Shown in pieces: positions 31,248-40,546 of a stretch of 45,165 bases of DNA. Origin of the DNA: JBMOPD01 sp049323615 (lineage in GTDB: Bacteria; Bacillota; Desulfotomaculia; Desulfotomaculales; Desulfocucumaceae); assembly GCA_049323615.1 (NCBI GenBank), contig JBMOPD010000055.1, forward strand, positions 1 through 45,165, given 5' to 3'. The notes under the pieces were generated by a model. The model saw only the letters and a program-made list of their open reading frames with translations, was not told the origin of the DNA and ran no database searches. How positions within the stretch are numbered: position 1 is the stretch's first letter; each line of letters opens with the position of its first letter. A program made the position numbers and the translations under genes.

Positions 31248-31261
31248 GTGATATTCATCAC
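31248..31261. promoter_or_regulatory. Crp/Fnr-type palindrome 2
   Basis: Perfect GTGAT-ATTC-ATCAC, the same half-sites as palindrome 1 and 94 bp from it (about nine helical turns, same face of the DNA). It is about 80 bp upstream of the HPP start codon. Confidence 0.62.
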
Positions 31262-31335
31262 ACCTGCCCGGTGACTTGATCAACAGCGCCAGTTATGTTA
31301 ATGGAATATCATTCTGGTAGGAGGTGGACCAAACT

Positions 31336-31905
31336 GTGAGAAATACCACGGATCAAGCAAACCGGGAATTTCAATCCAGTTATACAGAACAGATTAAAAC
31401 ATACCTATGCAAAATGAAGGGTGGCAAGTGCAGCAGCCCGGCAAAAATTTCTTTGTCGGGGTTGTTTGTCACGGCACTAGGCAGTTTTTTCGGAATCGGG
31501 CTGGTTGCCATTTTATCTGCCCATTACAGTTTACCACTCTTATTGCCTTCGTTTGGAGCCTCTGCCGTGCTCTTGTATGCTGCCTGCCACGTTCCCATGG
31601 CGCAGCCCAGGAATGTTATAGGAGGGCATCTTATATCAGCATTTATGGGTGTTTTGGTATATCAGCTTTTCGGAGACGACTGGTGGGCACTGGCCATGGG
31701 TGTTACATCAGCCATCGTGGTAATGACTGTCACCCATACACTTCACCCGCCCGGCGGAGCCACCGCTTTTGTAGCTGTTTATACGGGGCAAAATTTTGGC
31801 TTCATCCTTTCTCCGGTAGGATTGGGAGCAGTTTTGTTAATTGCGGTTGCCATATTGGTTAATAATCTGTCCGGTGAACGAAAATACCCCGATTATTGGT
31901 ATTAA
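31336..31905 (+). CDS. HPP-family integral membrane protein
   Basis: A 189-residue protein with four hydrophobic segments and the family signature THTLHPPGGATA. HPP proteins of cyanobacteria and plastids have been linked to nitrite transport. The GTG at 31336 is preferred: AGGAGG lies 11 bases upstream, whereas the in-frame GTG at 31324 overlaps that site. Transcribed alone, away from the zinc-ribbon gene, with a Crp/Fnr-type palindrome upstream and a terminator behind. Confidence 0.82.
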   Translation: MRNTTDQANREFQSSYTEQIKTYLCKMKGGKCSSPAKISLSGLFVTALGSFFGIGLVAILSAHYSLPLLLPSFGASAVLLYAACHVPMAQPRNVIGGHLISAFMGVLVYQLFGDDWWALAMGVTSAIVVMTVTHTLHPPGGATAFVAVYTGQNFGFILSPVGLGAVLLIAVAILVNNLSGERKYPDYWY

Positions 31906-31961
31906 CACCAAAATTGCCCCTTTTTATTCAATCCTTAGATTGTTTGATATAAACGGGTTAT

Positions 31962-31982
31962 AGCCATCCAAAGATGGTTTTT
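31962..31982 (+). terminator. Terminator after the HPP gene
   Basis: Seven-base-pair stem AGCCATC/GATGGTT (one G-T pair) with a 4-base loop, followed by TTT on the plus strand. It lies between the convergent HPP and tetR genes. Confidence 0.65.
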
Positions 31983-32014
31983 GCTATATTTTATATATTA
32001 AATGCTCAGTAGCC

Positions 32015-32599
32015 CTAATAACTTCTGCACGCAACCTGCAATCCTCCCATTAGTATTTTCCAAAAGTTCAACCCAATTTCCCGGGGTGTTAGGCGCCCAT
32101 TAGGATTCATCCATCGGTACGTCCAGTCACACATGCCGAATATTGCCTTTACCGTCAAATCGATGTCCAGATCCTTCTTGAATTCCCCGCTATTAACACC
32201 TTGTTCTATAACTTTTTTAAACATTTCTTCACTCTTGCCTCTTTTAGACTTTATAATTTCTAACTTATCTTCCGTAACATATTTAAATTCCTGAAGAAAT
32301 ATTATAACACTCGGCTTAAAATCCGCTATTAATTGCACAAGATCCAATATTAATTCGCGCATTTTTTCGGAAGCACATAAATCATCCTTCATTAGCACTC
32401 GTTCTACTTGTTCCAAGTGAATATCAATAAAATTATCATGAATTACAAACAAAAGTTCGCTTTTGTTGGGAAAATAGTGAAACACCGCGCCTTTACTAAC
32501 TTCTGCTTTATCACTGATTTCTTGAATTGAAGTAGCGTGGTATCCTTTCTCCCCAAACAACTCAATGGCAGATTGTATTATTTTGTCACGAGTATCCAT
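32015..32599 (-). CDS. TetR-family regulator (fatty-acid/acyl-CoA regulator-like)
   Basis: A 194-residue TetR protein with the N-terminal helix-turn-helix (IIQSAIELFGEKGYHATSI, then KGAVFHYFPNKSELL) and an all-helical ligand domain with a TetR_C-like segment. It is similar in feel to FadR/YsiA-type regulators that sense acyl-CoA. It is divergent from the acyl-CoA ligase cluster, and a GC-palindrome overlaps that cluster's promoter, so it probably represses it. The gene is AT-richer than its surroundings. Confidence 0.88.
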   Translation of the reverse strand: MDTRDKIIQSAIELFGEKGYHATSIQEISDKAEVSKGAVFHYFPNKSELLFVIHDNFIDIHLEQVERVLMKDDLCASEKMRELILDLVQLIADFKPSVIIFLQEFKYVTEDKLEIIKSKRGKSEEMFKKVIEQGVNSGEFKKDLDIDLTVKAIFGMCDWTYRWMNPNGRLTPREIGLNFWKILMGGLQVACRSY

Positions 32600-32706
32600 A
32601 ACCTTTCTTCTCCTTACATATTTTATTTACATTACATATATTATACATCGTTAAAACCTTTTAATAGTCTTATCAATTCTATTTCAATATTTTAAATTTT
32701 CATATA

Positions 32707-32734
32707 TTGACCGGCCGGCCGGTTTGTATATAAT
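32707..32734 (+). promoter_or_regulatory. Promoter with embedded TetR operator
   Basis: TTGACC (32707-32712) and TATAAT (32729-32734) are 16 bp apart. The 14-bp perfect palindrome ACCGGCCGGCCGGT (32710-32723) overlaps the -35 box and spacer, an ideal place for repression. The palindrome is GC-only inside a very AT-rich gap. It faces the gene at 32834, leaving a leader of about 90 bp. Confidence 0.8.
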
Positions 32735-32833
32735 ATTAAGTAAATATAGAATAATATCAATTGACTGTAATGTCAATATAAGTAAACATAGATAATTTAT
32801 GTATAAACAGACGTATGTGATGAGGGTGCTTAA

Positions 32834-33280
32834 ATGCTTTATTTGAGCGGGAACAAGTGGGAAGTCTACGTGGGCCTACCCCAGGAAGTTGTGGTCAGCA
32901 AACTGATTGATGCGCTTAACAGCCTCAGGTGTTCCTACAAAAAAGGTAAAAAGCCTCCAATCTTCATGTACGATTCCACTCATGAACAGGTTGTTTTTGA
33001 AGTAAGTGAACTGGAGATATCTCTGGTATACGTGTCCGCCGACCCGCTTACCCGTTTTTTTTCAACTTTCTTTGGAACCCAAAAGAACTTTACAGGAATA
33101 ACTTATCTTTCCGCATCGGTACCCGGCCCGGGCGCAAGGGCAAGGTTAAAAGAAATATTAAGGGCTTTTTACAACGAAACGGAACAAAGCCCCTGGCACA
33201 TAAGTTGGCACCCGAGGTTTCGATACGCCTTTCTGTTACAACTGTTTAACAAGTGGCGGTGGCAAAGAATGTTGGGTTAG
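32834..33280 (+). CDS. Hypothetical protein, first gene of the acyl-CoA cluster
   Basis: A 148-residue protein that I do not recognise. It is soluble-looking, with mixed alpha/beta character, no signal peptide and a basic aromatic C-terminus (RFRYAFLLQLFNKWRWQRM). A GAGGGTG ribosome site is present. As the first gene behind the TetR-controlled promoter it probably takes part in, or senses, the same pathway. Confidence 0.7.
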   Translation: MLYLSGNKWEVYVGLPQEVVVSKLIDALNSLRCSYKKGKKPPIFMYDSTHEQVVFEVSELEISLVYVSADPLTRFFSTFFGTQKNFTGITYLSASVPGPGARARLKEILRAFYNETEQSPWHISWHPRFRYAFLLQLFNKWRWQRMLG

Positions 33281-33375
33281 TTTTTAAAGCTATTCGAATT
33301 GAGGTGGTAGGAGCCGAAGTCAATTGAGGTTTTATCAGTTTTTTAACACCGGGTGAACACAATGGAGGTGATGTT

Positions 33376-35034
33376 GTGGAAAGATTCTGGCTGAAAAAAA
33401 GCTGGCCTGCGGATTTGTCCTATGAAGTCAAGTACAGGCTTGGGGAAAGACCGCTGCACGAATACCTGCGCGGCAATGCGAAAGAGGCCCCGGACAAGGT
33501 GGCATATATATTTTACGACAGGGAAATCACCTGGAAACAGCTTGATCAGTACTCCGACAGTATTGCTAACTTTCTTCTGTCAAAGGGAACTAAAAAAGGT
33601 GACCGGGTAGCATTATTCATGCAGAACTGCCCTCAATACATCATTGCGCATTTTGCGGTCCAGAAAATCGGTGCTGTAGTTGGGACGGCCAGTCCAATGT
33701 TTAAGGAATGGGAATTGGAGTATGAAGTTAATGACCTGGGAGCTGAGGTTATTTTTACAACTGACGACCTGTATCCCACAGTCTTCAACATACTGGGCAA
33801 AACTCCACTCAAACACGTAGTTTTGTCCAATTACAATGATTTTGCCCCCGGTGTGCCCACTGTTCCCTTCCCCCAAGAACTTAAAAATGAAAAAACCTAC
33901 TACCCCAACACTTACGACATGATGCAATTATTGAATGATTTCAAACCGGCAGGTCCCCATGTGGATATAGACATCTGGGAAGACGTTGCTTTGATGGTAT
34001 ATACCTCGGGTACCACCGGCAGACCAAAGGGCGCCATGCTGACGTATGGAAACGCTTTGTTTAAGGCTGCTGCTTACTATAATTCAAACGGATTGGCGGT
34101 TAATGATATTTTTTTGGCCTCTAGTCCCATTTTTCATATCGCCGGGATGGTAATGGGCATCAACATGCCTGTTTATGGGGCGAACAAAACTGTTCTGTTA
34201 ACGCGCTTCGAGCCCGAGGCGGCGATAACCGCCGTTGAAAAATACCGGTGCACCATGTGGCACAGCATAGTTCCCATGAATCTGGCAATACTGAACTACC
34301 CCGGAATAGAAAAACGGGACCTCTCTTCTCTCCGCTGCAATCTCGGCACAAGCTTCGGCATAGCCCTGACCGAGGACGTCAGCCAGGCCTGGAAAAAACT
34401 GACAGGGGGTTGCCTTCTGTACGAAGCCGCCTACGGGCTTAGCGAAACTCACACCTGTGACACCTTCATGCCCCCGGCAAAAATACGTTTTGGCAGCTGT
34501 GGCATTCCAATAAATGAAACGGATGTACGGATTGTTGATCCTGATACGGGACAGGACTTGGAGCCTGGGCAACAGGGAGAAATCGCAATTAAAAACCGCG
34601 GCGTGTTCAAGGGTTACTGGAACAACCCTGAAGGCACCAGAAAGACGCTGAGAGACGGCTGGGTCTTTACCGGTGATATGGGATATATCGATGAAGACGG
34701 CTTTCTCTATTTCAACGGCCGGCTTAAAGAGATGATTAAGTGTTCCGGCTACAGTGTTTTTCCCGAGGATGTGGAAGTGCTCCTCTTAAAACATCCCGCC
34801 GTCAGCCAGGTGGCCGTGACAGGCGTCCCGGACCCGGTGCGCGGCGAGAGTGTAAAGGCATTCATCGTCTTAAAGCCGGACTATAAGGGTAAGGTGGCCC
34901 CGGAAGAGATTATCGACTGGTCGAGAAACCACATGGCTGCGTACAAGTACCCCAGGCATGTGGAATTCAGGGACAGCCTGCCCACCACCGGTACGGGCAA
35001 ACTGTTGCGCCGGCTGTTAAAGGAAGGGGAATAA
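33376..35034 (+). CDS. AMP-forming acyl-CoA ligase, copy 1
   Basis: A 552-residue ANL-superfamily enzyme activating a carboxylic acid with ATP and CoA. P-loop-like YTSGTTGRPKG at 209-219, the A5-type YGLSETH, the hinge region DGWVFTGDMGYIDEDGFLYF, and the terminal GTGK lysine motif are all present. A GTG start follows GGAGGTGAT. A paralogue lies at 37027; the two share a 125-bp nearly identical block. The acid is not evident from sequence. Confidence 0.9.
   Translation: MERFWLKKSWPADLSYEVKYRLGERPLHEYLRGNAKEAPDKVAYIFYDREITWKQLDQYSDSIANFLLSKGTKKGDRVALFMQNCPQYIIAHFAVQKIGAVVGTASPMFKEWELEYEVNDLGAEVIFTTDDLYPTVFNILGKTPLKHVVLSNYNDFAPGVPTVPFPQELKNEKTYYPNTYDMMQLLNDFKPAGPHVDIDIWEDVALMVYTSGTTGRPKGAMLTYGNALFKAAAYYNSNGLAVNDIFLASSPIFHIAGMVMGINMPVYGANKTVLLTRFEPEAAITAVEKYRCTMWHSIVPMNLAILNYPGIEKRDLSSLRCNLGTSFGIALTEDVSQAWKKLTGGCLLYEAAYGLSETHTCDTFMPPAKIRFGSCGIPINETDVRIVDPDTGQDLEPGQQGEIAIKNRGVFKGYWNNPEGTRKTLRDGWVFTGDMGYIDEDGFLYFNGRLKEMIKCSGYSVFPEDVEVLLLKHPAVSQVAVTGVPDPVRGESVKAFIVLKPDYKGKVAPEEIIDWSRNHMAAYKYPRHVEFRDSLPTTGTGKLLRRLLKEGE
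34630..34754 (+). repeat. Near-identical 125-bp block shared by two acyl-CoA ligase genes
   Basis: This block and 38281-38405 differ at only two positions (34668 and 34737), while flanking parts of the two genes differ frequently at silent sites. It covers the hinge and the GDMGYIDEDGF region. A gene conversion tract is the simplest reading. Confidence 0.75.
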
Positions 35035-35165
35035 GGCGATGTCCTGACCAGTGCCCAGGGAGTAAGGCGGTTATCAAACTGTTTATGGCAGGAGGTGGCG
35101 GCAGTTAGGGTGGCTTCCAGCGGTTAGTCAAAAGCTAAAATTATCTTGCAAGGAGGAATCTGTCC

Positions 35166-35411
35166 ATGGACAAGAAAGGGAACTGGTTTCCCATACCCAG
35201 GCGGGAGCTTTATTTACTTCTGTTTTTAGTTCTTTACCCGACAATTTTCTTCCTGCCCTGGTCTTACAACATTATGGTGCTTAACGTAAGCTTGCTGGCC
35301 TGGGGCGCCTATGCCCTGTTTTTCCTCGCCCCAATCATTTCGATTATTACCCTGATGAACGGGCACAGGTCCTCTGAGAAGACGGAAAGCAAGAAAAATT
35401 TGGGGGTATAA
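35166..35411 (+). CDS. Small two-helix membrane protein, partner of the symporter
   Basis: An 81-residue protein with two hydrophobic helices (about 15-33 and 38-64) and a charged tail, resembling the DUF3311/YhdT small proteins that precede sodium:solute symporters. AAGGAGG precedes the ATG and the symporter follows after 36 bp. Likely a subunit or assembly factor of that transporter. Confidence 0.72.
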   Translation: MDKKGNWFPIPRRELYLLLFLVLYPTIFFLPWSYNIMVLNVSLLAWGAYALFFLAPIISIITLMNGHRSSEKTESKKNLGV

Positions 35412-35447
35412 GGCTTATTAGAATATTTTAGTAAGGGGTGGCTGTTT

Positions 35448-36911
35448 ATGAGAACCACAGAACTGGTAATCATGATTCTGTATATCGCGTTCTGTGTGTT
35501 GCTGGCTTTCATTACCCAGCGCAAGGTGGCCCAGGCAGCAAGCGGAACTGATGAATACTATGTGGCCGGGAGAAACATAGGGCTTGGGGTAAACTCCATT
35601 GCCATAATGGCGGCCCTGGGTAGCGGCGGGTCTTTCATGGCGGGGATAGGTACCATCTGGAAGCTCAGCCTGCCCACCATCGCCTGGATGACGGTTGCCT
35701 CCATATGCGGCTTTTCTTTGGCCAGCATCCTGGTGGCAAGGCCCCTGAGGAACTCCGGCAAATACACGGTAACCGAGTTTTTGTCCGAGCGTTACGAAGG
35801 CCTCTTTATAAAAATAGCGGTGCCCATCATACTTATCATCGGGTCGGCAATTTACCTGATGTCTCAAATGAAGGCCGGCGGCCTCATAGCGTCGTACATT
35901 ACCGGGCTGTCCTACGAGTGGGGCCTGGTCATAACCGCCGCCGTGTTCATCCTTTACGTGTCTACCGGCGGAATGCTGGCAGTCACCTGGACCAATGTTC
36001 TTCAGGGAAGCATGATGATTTTCTTGATTTCATTAATGGTGATAGGCGGAGTTTCTTACGTGGATAAAGGAATACTGACCGCTTTCGCCGGCGTTACCAA
36101 CAATTTCGCACAACTGGGGAAAGCGGGGGTTGCCCTGCCTGTGGCGGCCGCCATCGGGTCCTTTGTTTCCTGGTTTACCGCCCCTTCGGTTATTCCCCAC
36201 CTGGTGATGAGGATATTTACCGCCAGGGACGTCCATTCTGCCCGTCTGTCACTCAATATCGGGATGCTGATTTACGCTGCATTAATGTTCACATCCGTCA
36301 TTGCCTTGATACCACACGTGCCTTTACTGGGGGCGGAAACCCTGAAGAAAACAGCATCGGACATGTGGATGCTTCTTATCGCAGCAAAGTTCTTCGGGCC
36401 GGTTGTGGTGGGTATAATCACGGCGGGCATCATGTCCGCGGTCATGTCCACCACGGACGCCCTGCTGCTGGCTTGCAGCGCATCCTTTGCCTATGATATC
36501 TACGGCAAGGTGATCAATCCCAAAGCCACCCAGAAGCAGTTGTTGAGGGCGGCCACCATATCCACCTGGGTGATCGGCGTACTGGTTATGCTGATAACAA
36601 TGAAGCCGCACCCCTTCCTGATTGTGCTGTATACTGCCGCCGTGGGCTTCATGGTATCCGGGCTTTTCGCTCCCATGGTACTGGGTATCTGGTGGAAGCG
36701 CGCCAATACAACAGGGGCTACGGTATCCATGGTGGTGGGGTCGGTGCTGTTCATGGTCCTTTTCCTGAGCAAAAAAATGCCCTATACCACTGAAATTCTG
36801 ATAGCGTTGCCCGTGGCCTTGATAACCATGATTGTGGTGAGCAGCCTTACCTCCCCGCCCGCCCCGGAGGTTATCCGGAGAATGGAGCAGTATCATGCAG
36901 GAACTGTATAA
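35448..36911 (+). CDS. Sodium:solute symporter family transporter
   Basis: A 487-residue SSS-family permease with about thirteen membrane segments. It has the N-terminal YYVAGRNIGLGVNSIA core typical of PanF/PutP/MctP-type proteins. Probably imports a monocarboxylate or related organic acid with sodium, which the flanking acyl-CoA ligases then activate. The substrate is not deducible. Confidence 0.88.
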   Translation: MRTTELVIMILYIAFCVLLAFITQRKVAQAASGTDEYYVAGRNIGLGVNSIAIMAALGSGGSFMAGIGTIWKLSLPTIAWMTVASICGFSLASILVARPLRNSGKYTVTEFLSERYEGLFIKIAVPIILIIGSAIYLMSQMKAGGLIASYITGLSYEWGLVITAAVFILYVSTGGMLAVTWTNVLQGSMMIFLISLMVIGGVSYVDKGILTAFAGVTNNFAQLGKAGVALPVAAAIGSFVSWFTAPSVIPHLVMRIFTARDVHSARLSLNIGMLIYAALMFTSVIALIPHVPLLGAETLKKTASDMWMLLIAAKFFGPVVVGIITAGIMSAVMSTTDALLLACSASFAYDIYGKVINPKATQKQLLRAATISTWVIGVLVMLITMKPHPFLIVLYTAAVGFMVSGLFAPMVLGIWWKRANTTGATVSMVVGSVLFMVLFLSKKMPYTTEILIALPVALITMIVVSSLTSPPAPEVIRRMEQYHAGTV

Positions 36912-36957
36912 TCTTTACATACATGTCCGGTATCGATAAAAAACAGTATTTACCGAA

Positions 36958-36985
36958 GCTCCGCCCGGGATTTTCCGGGCGGGGC
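36958..36985. other. GC-rich hairpin between symporter and second ligase
   Basis: An 11-base-pair stem (core CCGCCCGG/CCGGGCGG) with a GATTTT loop. Only three T follow shortly after, so it may be a weak terminator or an mRNA-stabilising element inside the operon. Confidence 0.55.
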
Positions 36986-37026
36986 CATTTAACAGAAATG
37001 CATTTGCACGAGGGGTGATTTTTTAA

Positions 37027-38694
37027 ATGGAAAGAATCTGGTATAAAAGCTGGCCTGACAATCTTCCCCGTAGTATATCGTATTTAAACGGCGAGATGCC
37101 CCTGCACGAATACCTTAGGCACAACGCCAGGCAGTTCCCCTCCAAAACGGCTTATATCTATTACGGCACAGAGATTACATGGAAGGATCTTGACCTTTAC
37201 AGCGATTCAGTGTCCAATTTTCTGTTATCCAAAGGCTACAAGAAGGGGGACATGATAGTGCTGTTTATGCAGAACTGCCCCCAGTATATCATCGCCCACT
37301 ATGGCATTCAGAAAATAGGGGCGATTGTTGGCCCGGCCAGCCCGATGTTCAAGGAGATGGAACTGAAGTACGAGGTCGGTGATTTAGGTGCCAGGGCAAT
37401 ATTTACAACCGGCGACCTGTACCCGGTGGTGGAAAAAATACTTGACAAGACCTCCCTTGAACACGTGATCGTCACAAGCTACAAGGACTTCCTGCCCGAA
37501 AAAACAACCATTCCCTTCCCGCCGGATGTGGACAGGGATAGAAAGATCCCCACAGGCGCTTATGACATGATGGAAATACTTAAAGATTACGATCCCGCCG
37601 TGCCTCCCATCGACATTGATATCTGGAATGATGTGTCCCTGATGGTTTATACATCCGGAACCACCGGCAGGCCCAAGGGGGCCATGCTGACCTACGGCAA
37701 CGCCCTTTTCAAAACCGCGGCCGCTTACCACTCTTATGAAGGAGATCCCGGGGAAACATTCCTCACAGTGGCCCCGGTCTTTCATATCGCGGGAATGGTG
37801 ATGGGCGTCAACATGCCGGTATACGGTTCGAATTCCATAGTGCTGTTGACCCGCTTCGACCCGGCGGCGGTCATAACCACCATAGAAAGATACAAGTGCA
37901 GCATGTGGTACAGCATCGTGCCCATGAACCTGGCTATCCTCAATTACCCGGGCCTTGAAAAAGCGGACCTGAGCTCGCTGAAACGCAACCCCTGCACCAG
38001 TTTCGGCGTCGCTTTAACGGAAAATATATGCAGGGACTGGAAGGAGCTGACCCGTGGGTGTATAATGTTCGAATCCTCCTACGGGCTCAGTGAAACACAT
38101 ACCTGCGATACATTTATGCCCGTCGCCAAGGAAACCCGTTTCGGCAGCTGCGGGATACCCACATTCGACACGGATGTACGCATTGTCGATCCCGATACCG
38201 GCCGGGATTTGGGGGTTGGGCAGCAGGGAGAAATCGCCATAAAGAATCCGGGAGTCTTCAAGGGCTACTGGAACAACCCGGAAGGCACCAGAAAGACGCT
38301 GAGAGACGGCTGGGTCTTCACCGGTGATATGGGATATATCGATGAAGACGGCTTTCTCTATTTCAACGGCCGGCTTAAAGAGATGATCAAGTGTTCCGGC
38401 TACAGCGTTTTCCCGGAGGACGTGGAGACCCTGCTTTTGGAACATCCTGCCGTTCAGCAGGTGGCTGTGATTGGCGTTCCCGACCCGGTCCGCGGCGAAA
38501 GCGTGAAGGCATTTATTGTTTTGAAAGCGGAATACAGGGACAAAATTTCTCCGGAGGAAATAATCAACTGGTCAAAAGAACACATAGCGGCCTACAAATA
38601 TCCCCGTCACGTGGAATTCCGCTCCGCCCTGCCGGCTACCGGCACGGGAAAAGTTTTGCGCCGCCTGTTAAAAGAAGACTCCGGGCAATCCTAG
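37027..38694 (+). CDS. AMP-forming acyl-CoA ligase, copy 2
   Basis: A 555-residue paralogue of the ligase at 33376, alike over its whole length: YTSGTTGRPKG, YGLSETH, GDMGYIDEDGF and the terminal GTGK. Residues lining the presumed acid pocket differ in several places (for example the regions around 90-130 and 235-260), so the two may take related but different acids. GAGGGGTGAT precedes the ATG. The gene after it starts 18 bp away. Confidence 0.9.
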   Translation: MERIWYKSWPDNLPRSISYLNGEMPLHEYLRHNARQFPSKTAYIYYGTEITWKDLDLYSDSVSNFLLSKGYKKGDMIVLFMQNCPQYIIAHYGIQKIGAIVGPASPMFKEMELKYEVGDLGARAIFTTGDLYPVVEKILDKTSLEHVIVTSYKDFLPEKTTIPFPPDVDRDRKIPTGAYDMMEILKDYDPAVPPIDIDIWNDVSLMVYTSGTTGRPKGAMLTYGNALFKTAAAYHSYEGDPGETFLTVAPVFHIAGMVMGVNMPVYGSNSIVLLTRFDPAAVITTIERYKCSMWYSIVPMNLAILNYPGLEKADLSSLKRNPCTSFGVALTENICRDWKELTRGCIMFESSYGLSETHTCDTFMPVAKETRFGSCGIPTFDTDVRIVDPDTGRDLGVGQQGEIAIKNPGVFKGYWNNPEGTRKTLRDGWVFTGDMGYIDEDGFLYFNGRLKEMIKCSGYSVFPEDVETLLLEHPAVQQVAVIGVPDPVRGESVKAFIVLKAEYRDKISPEEIINWSKEHIAAYKYPRHVEFRSALPATGTGKVLRRLLKEDSGQS

Positions 38695-38712
38695 ATTGGG
38701 GGGAAAAGGTGT

Positions 38713-40437
38713 ATGAACTCGGCGGATATTGTAAAAGAGTTGCAAAGCGACACCGAGATTGCAGCGTGTGCACTGGAAAGGTGGGCGGAGGTCACAGGAG
38801 ATAAAACTTTCTTTTACTACGGGGAAGAAAACAGGCCCATTTCCTATAAAGATTTTAATGCAATGGCCAACAGCATCGGCAACAACCTGAGGTCCATGGG
38901 CGTGGAAAAAGGTGACAGGATTTCTCTTTTCTTAAAGAACCCCCTGGTAACCACCCTTGCCATGTTTGGCATCTGGAAGGCGGGAGCCGTGTTTTGCCCC
39001 ATCAATTTCAACTACAGGGGGCGGTTGCTGTCTTATCAGCTAAACGACACCAAACCCCGGCTACTGATACTGGAAATAGATATGATCCCCCTGATCAATG
39101 ACGTAAAAGACGATATACCCCCTCTCAGGGTTTTCCTCCACGAGCCCCAAAAGGGGGATCACGACTTTAACCCGGAAATGGCGGGCATCGGCCTGGATAA
39201 GAGGTTCGACCGGTATCCTTTCGGGGATCTTTTAAAGGGAGAGGCGTCGAATCCGGGCCTGGATTTAAAATACTATGATACCGCCAATATTATCTATACT
39301 TCCGGCACCACGGGACCGGCCAAGGGTGTTGTGCAGTCCCATCGCTGGATAAACCAGTATACCTTCAACCTGAGGAAATTTTGCACCCGGGACGACGTGG
39401 TCTACAACGATCTTCCCCTCTACCACGTGGGCGGCGCCTTTGCAAATGTTGTCAGGGGCGCATGGAGCGGGTGCACGGTGGCTGTCTGGGATAAGTTCAG
39501 TCCCGCGGACTTCTGGCGAAGAATTGAAGTTAGCGGGGCCAGCGCGGCCATACTGCTGGACGTAATGATCCCATGGCTGATGAGCGCCGGGGAAACCTCA
39601 AGGGATCGAATAAATACTCTGAACAAGGTCCATATGCAGCCCCTGCCGCAATACCACCACCAAGTGGCTAAAAGATTCGGCATTGATTATGTTACCTGCG
39701 GTTACGGCCAGACCGAGGGCGGAAACGGCTTTGTGGGGATTTTTGACGAACTGGACGAAGGGGAAGGCACTCCCGCCGAACTGTACAAGGGGTACTCCAG
39801 GGAAGAACTTAGGACCGTTGCGGACAGGTACGGCTATCCGATGCATTCCGGAAAAGAGGATCTTCCCAAGGGGTTCATGGGAAAACCCTCAATTTTCCTT
39901 GAAGCCAATATCCTGAACGAACATGACGAGGAATGCGCCCCGGGGCAATTCGGCCAACTGGCTTTCAGGCCGAAGGCGCCATATTCCATTTTTAACGAGT
40001 ATTTCGGCAAACCGGAAGCCACCCTGAAAACCTTCAGGAACTTCTGGTTCCATACTGGAGACGGGTGCTATAAAGACGAAGCCGGGAATTTCTTTTTCGT
40101 CGACAGGATGGGGGGATTTATCAGGACCAGGGGCGAGAACATTTCTTCCTATCAGATCGAGGATATAATCAACAGCCACCCCGGTATCGACATGTCCGCT
40201 GCCTTTCCCATTCCCGCAGAAGTGGGGGATGAAGACGACGTAGTTGTCTATATAGTTCCCAAGAAGGGAGAAATTCTGAAGGAGGATGATTTGCGCAACT
40301 GGATAAAAGCCGAGATGCCAAAGTTCATGTGGCCGAAGTATATCCGTTTCATCGACGACCTGCCCAGAACCCCCACCAACAAGGTGGAAAAGTATAAACT
40401 TAAGGAAATGATTCTGAAGGAATTGGGAAGAAGCTGA
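38713..40437 (+). CDS. AMP-forming acyl-CoA ligase (CaiC-like)
   Basis: A 574-residue ANL-superfamily member, clearly more distant from the other two. YTSGTTGPAKG lies at about 195, YGQTEGG in the middle, and an FHTGDGCYKDEAGNFFFVDRM hinge follows. It is similar to crotonobetaine/carnitine-CoA ligase CaiC and to aryl or unsaturated acid ligases. A terminator hairpin follows it, so the carboxyltransferase genes may have a separate promoter or read-through. Confidence 0.87.
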   Translation: MNSADIVKELQSDTEIAACALERWAEVTGDKTFFYYGEENRPISYKDFNAMANSIGNNLRSMGVEKGDRISLFLKNPLVTTLAMFGIWKAGAVFCPINFNYRGRLLSYQLNDTKPRLLILEIDMIPLINDVKDDIPPLRVFLHEPQKGDHDFNPEMAGIGLDKRFDRYPFGDLLKGEASNPGLDLKYYDTANIIYTSGTTGPAKGVVQSHRWINQYTFNLRKFCTRDDVVYNDLPLYHVGGAFANVVRGAWSGCTVAVWDKFSPADFWRRIEVSGASAAILLDVMIPWLMSAGETSRDRINTLNKVHMQPLPQYHHQVAKRFGIDYVTCGYGQTEGGNGFVGIFDELDEGEGTPAELYKGYSREELRTVADRYGYPMHSGKEDLPKGFMGKPSIFLEANILNEHDEECAPGQFGQLAFRPKAPYSIFNEYFGKPEATLKTFRNFWFHTGDGCYKDEAGNFFFVDRMGGFIRTRGENISSYQIEDIINSHPGIDMSAAFPIPAEVGDEDDVVVYIVPKKGEILKEDDLRNWIKAEMPKFMWPKYIRFIDDLPRTPTNKVEKYKLKEMILKELGRS

Positions 40438-40450
40438 TTTACCTCAGGAA

Positions 40451-40475
40451 AACCCACTGCCATGGTGGGCTTTTT
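40451..40475 (+). terminator. Terminator after the third ligase
   Basis: Stem CCCAC/GTGGG with a 7-base loop, followed by C and five T on the plus strand. Confidence 0.65.
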
Positions 40476-40546
40476 AGGGAAGGAGTTGACATATTGCACG
40501 ACCTTCCCGTACAGGAGGCAGATCAGTAATCAGGGGGTACGAGAAC

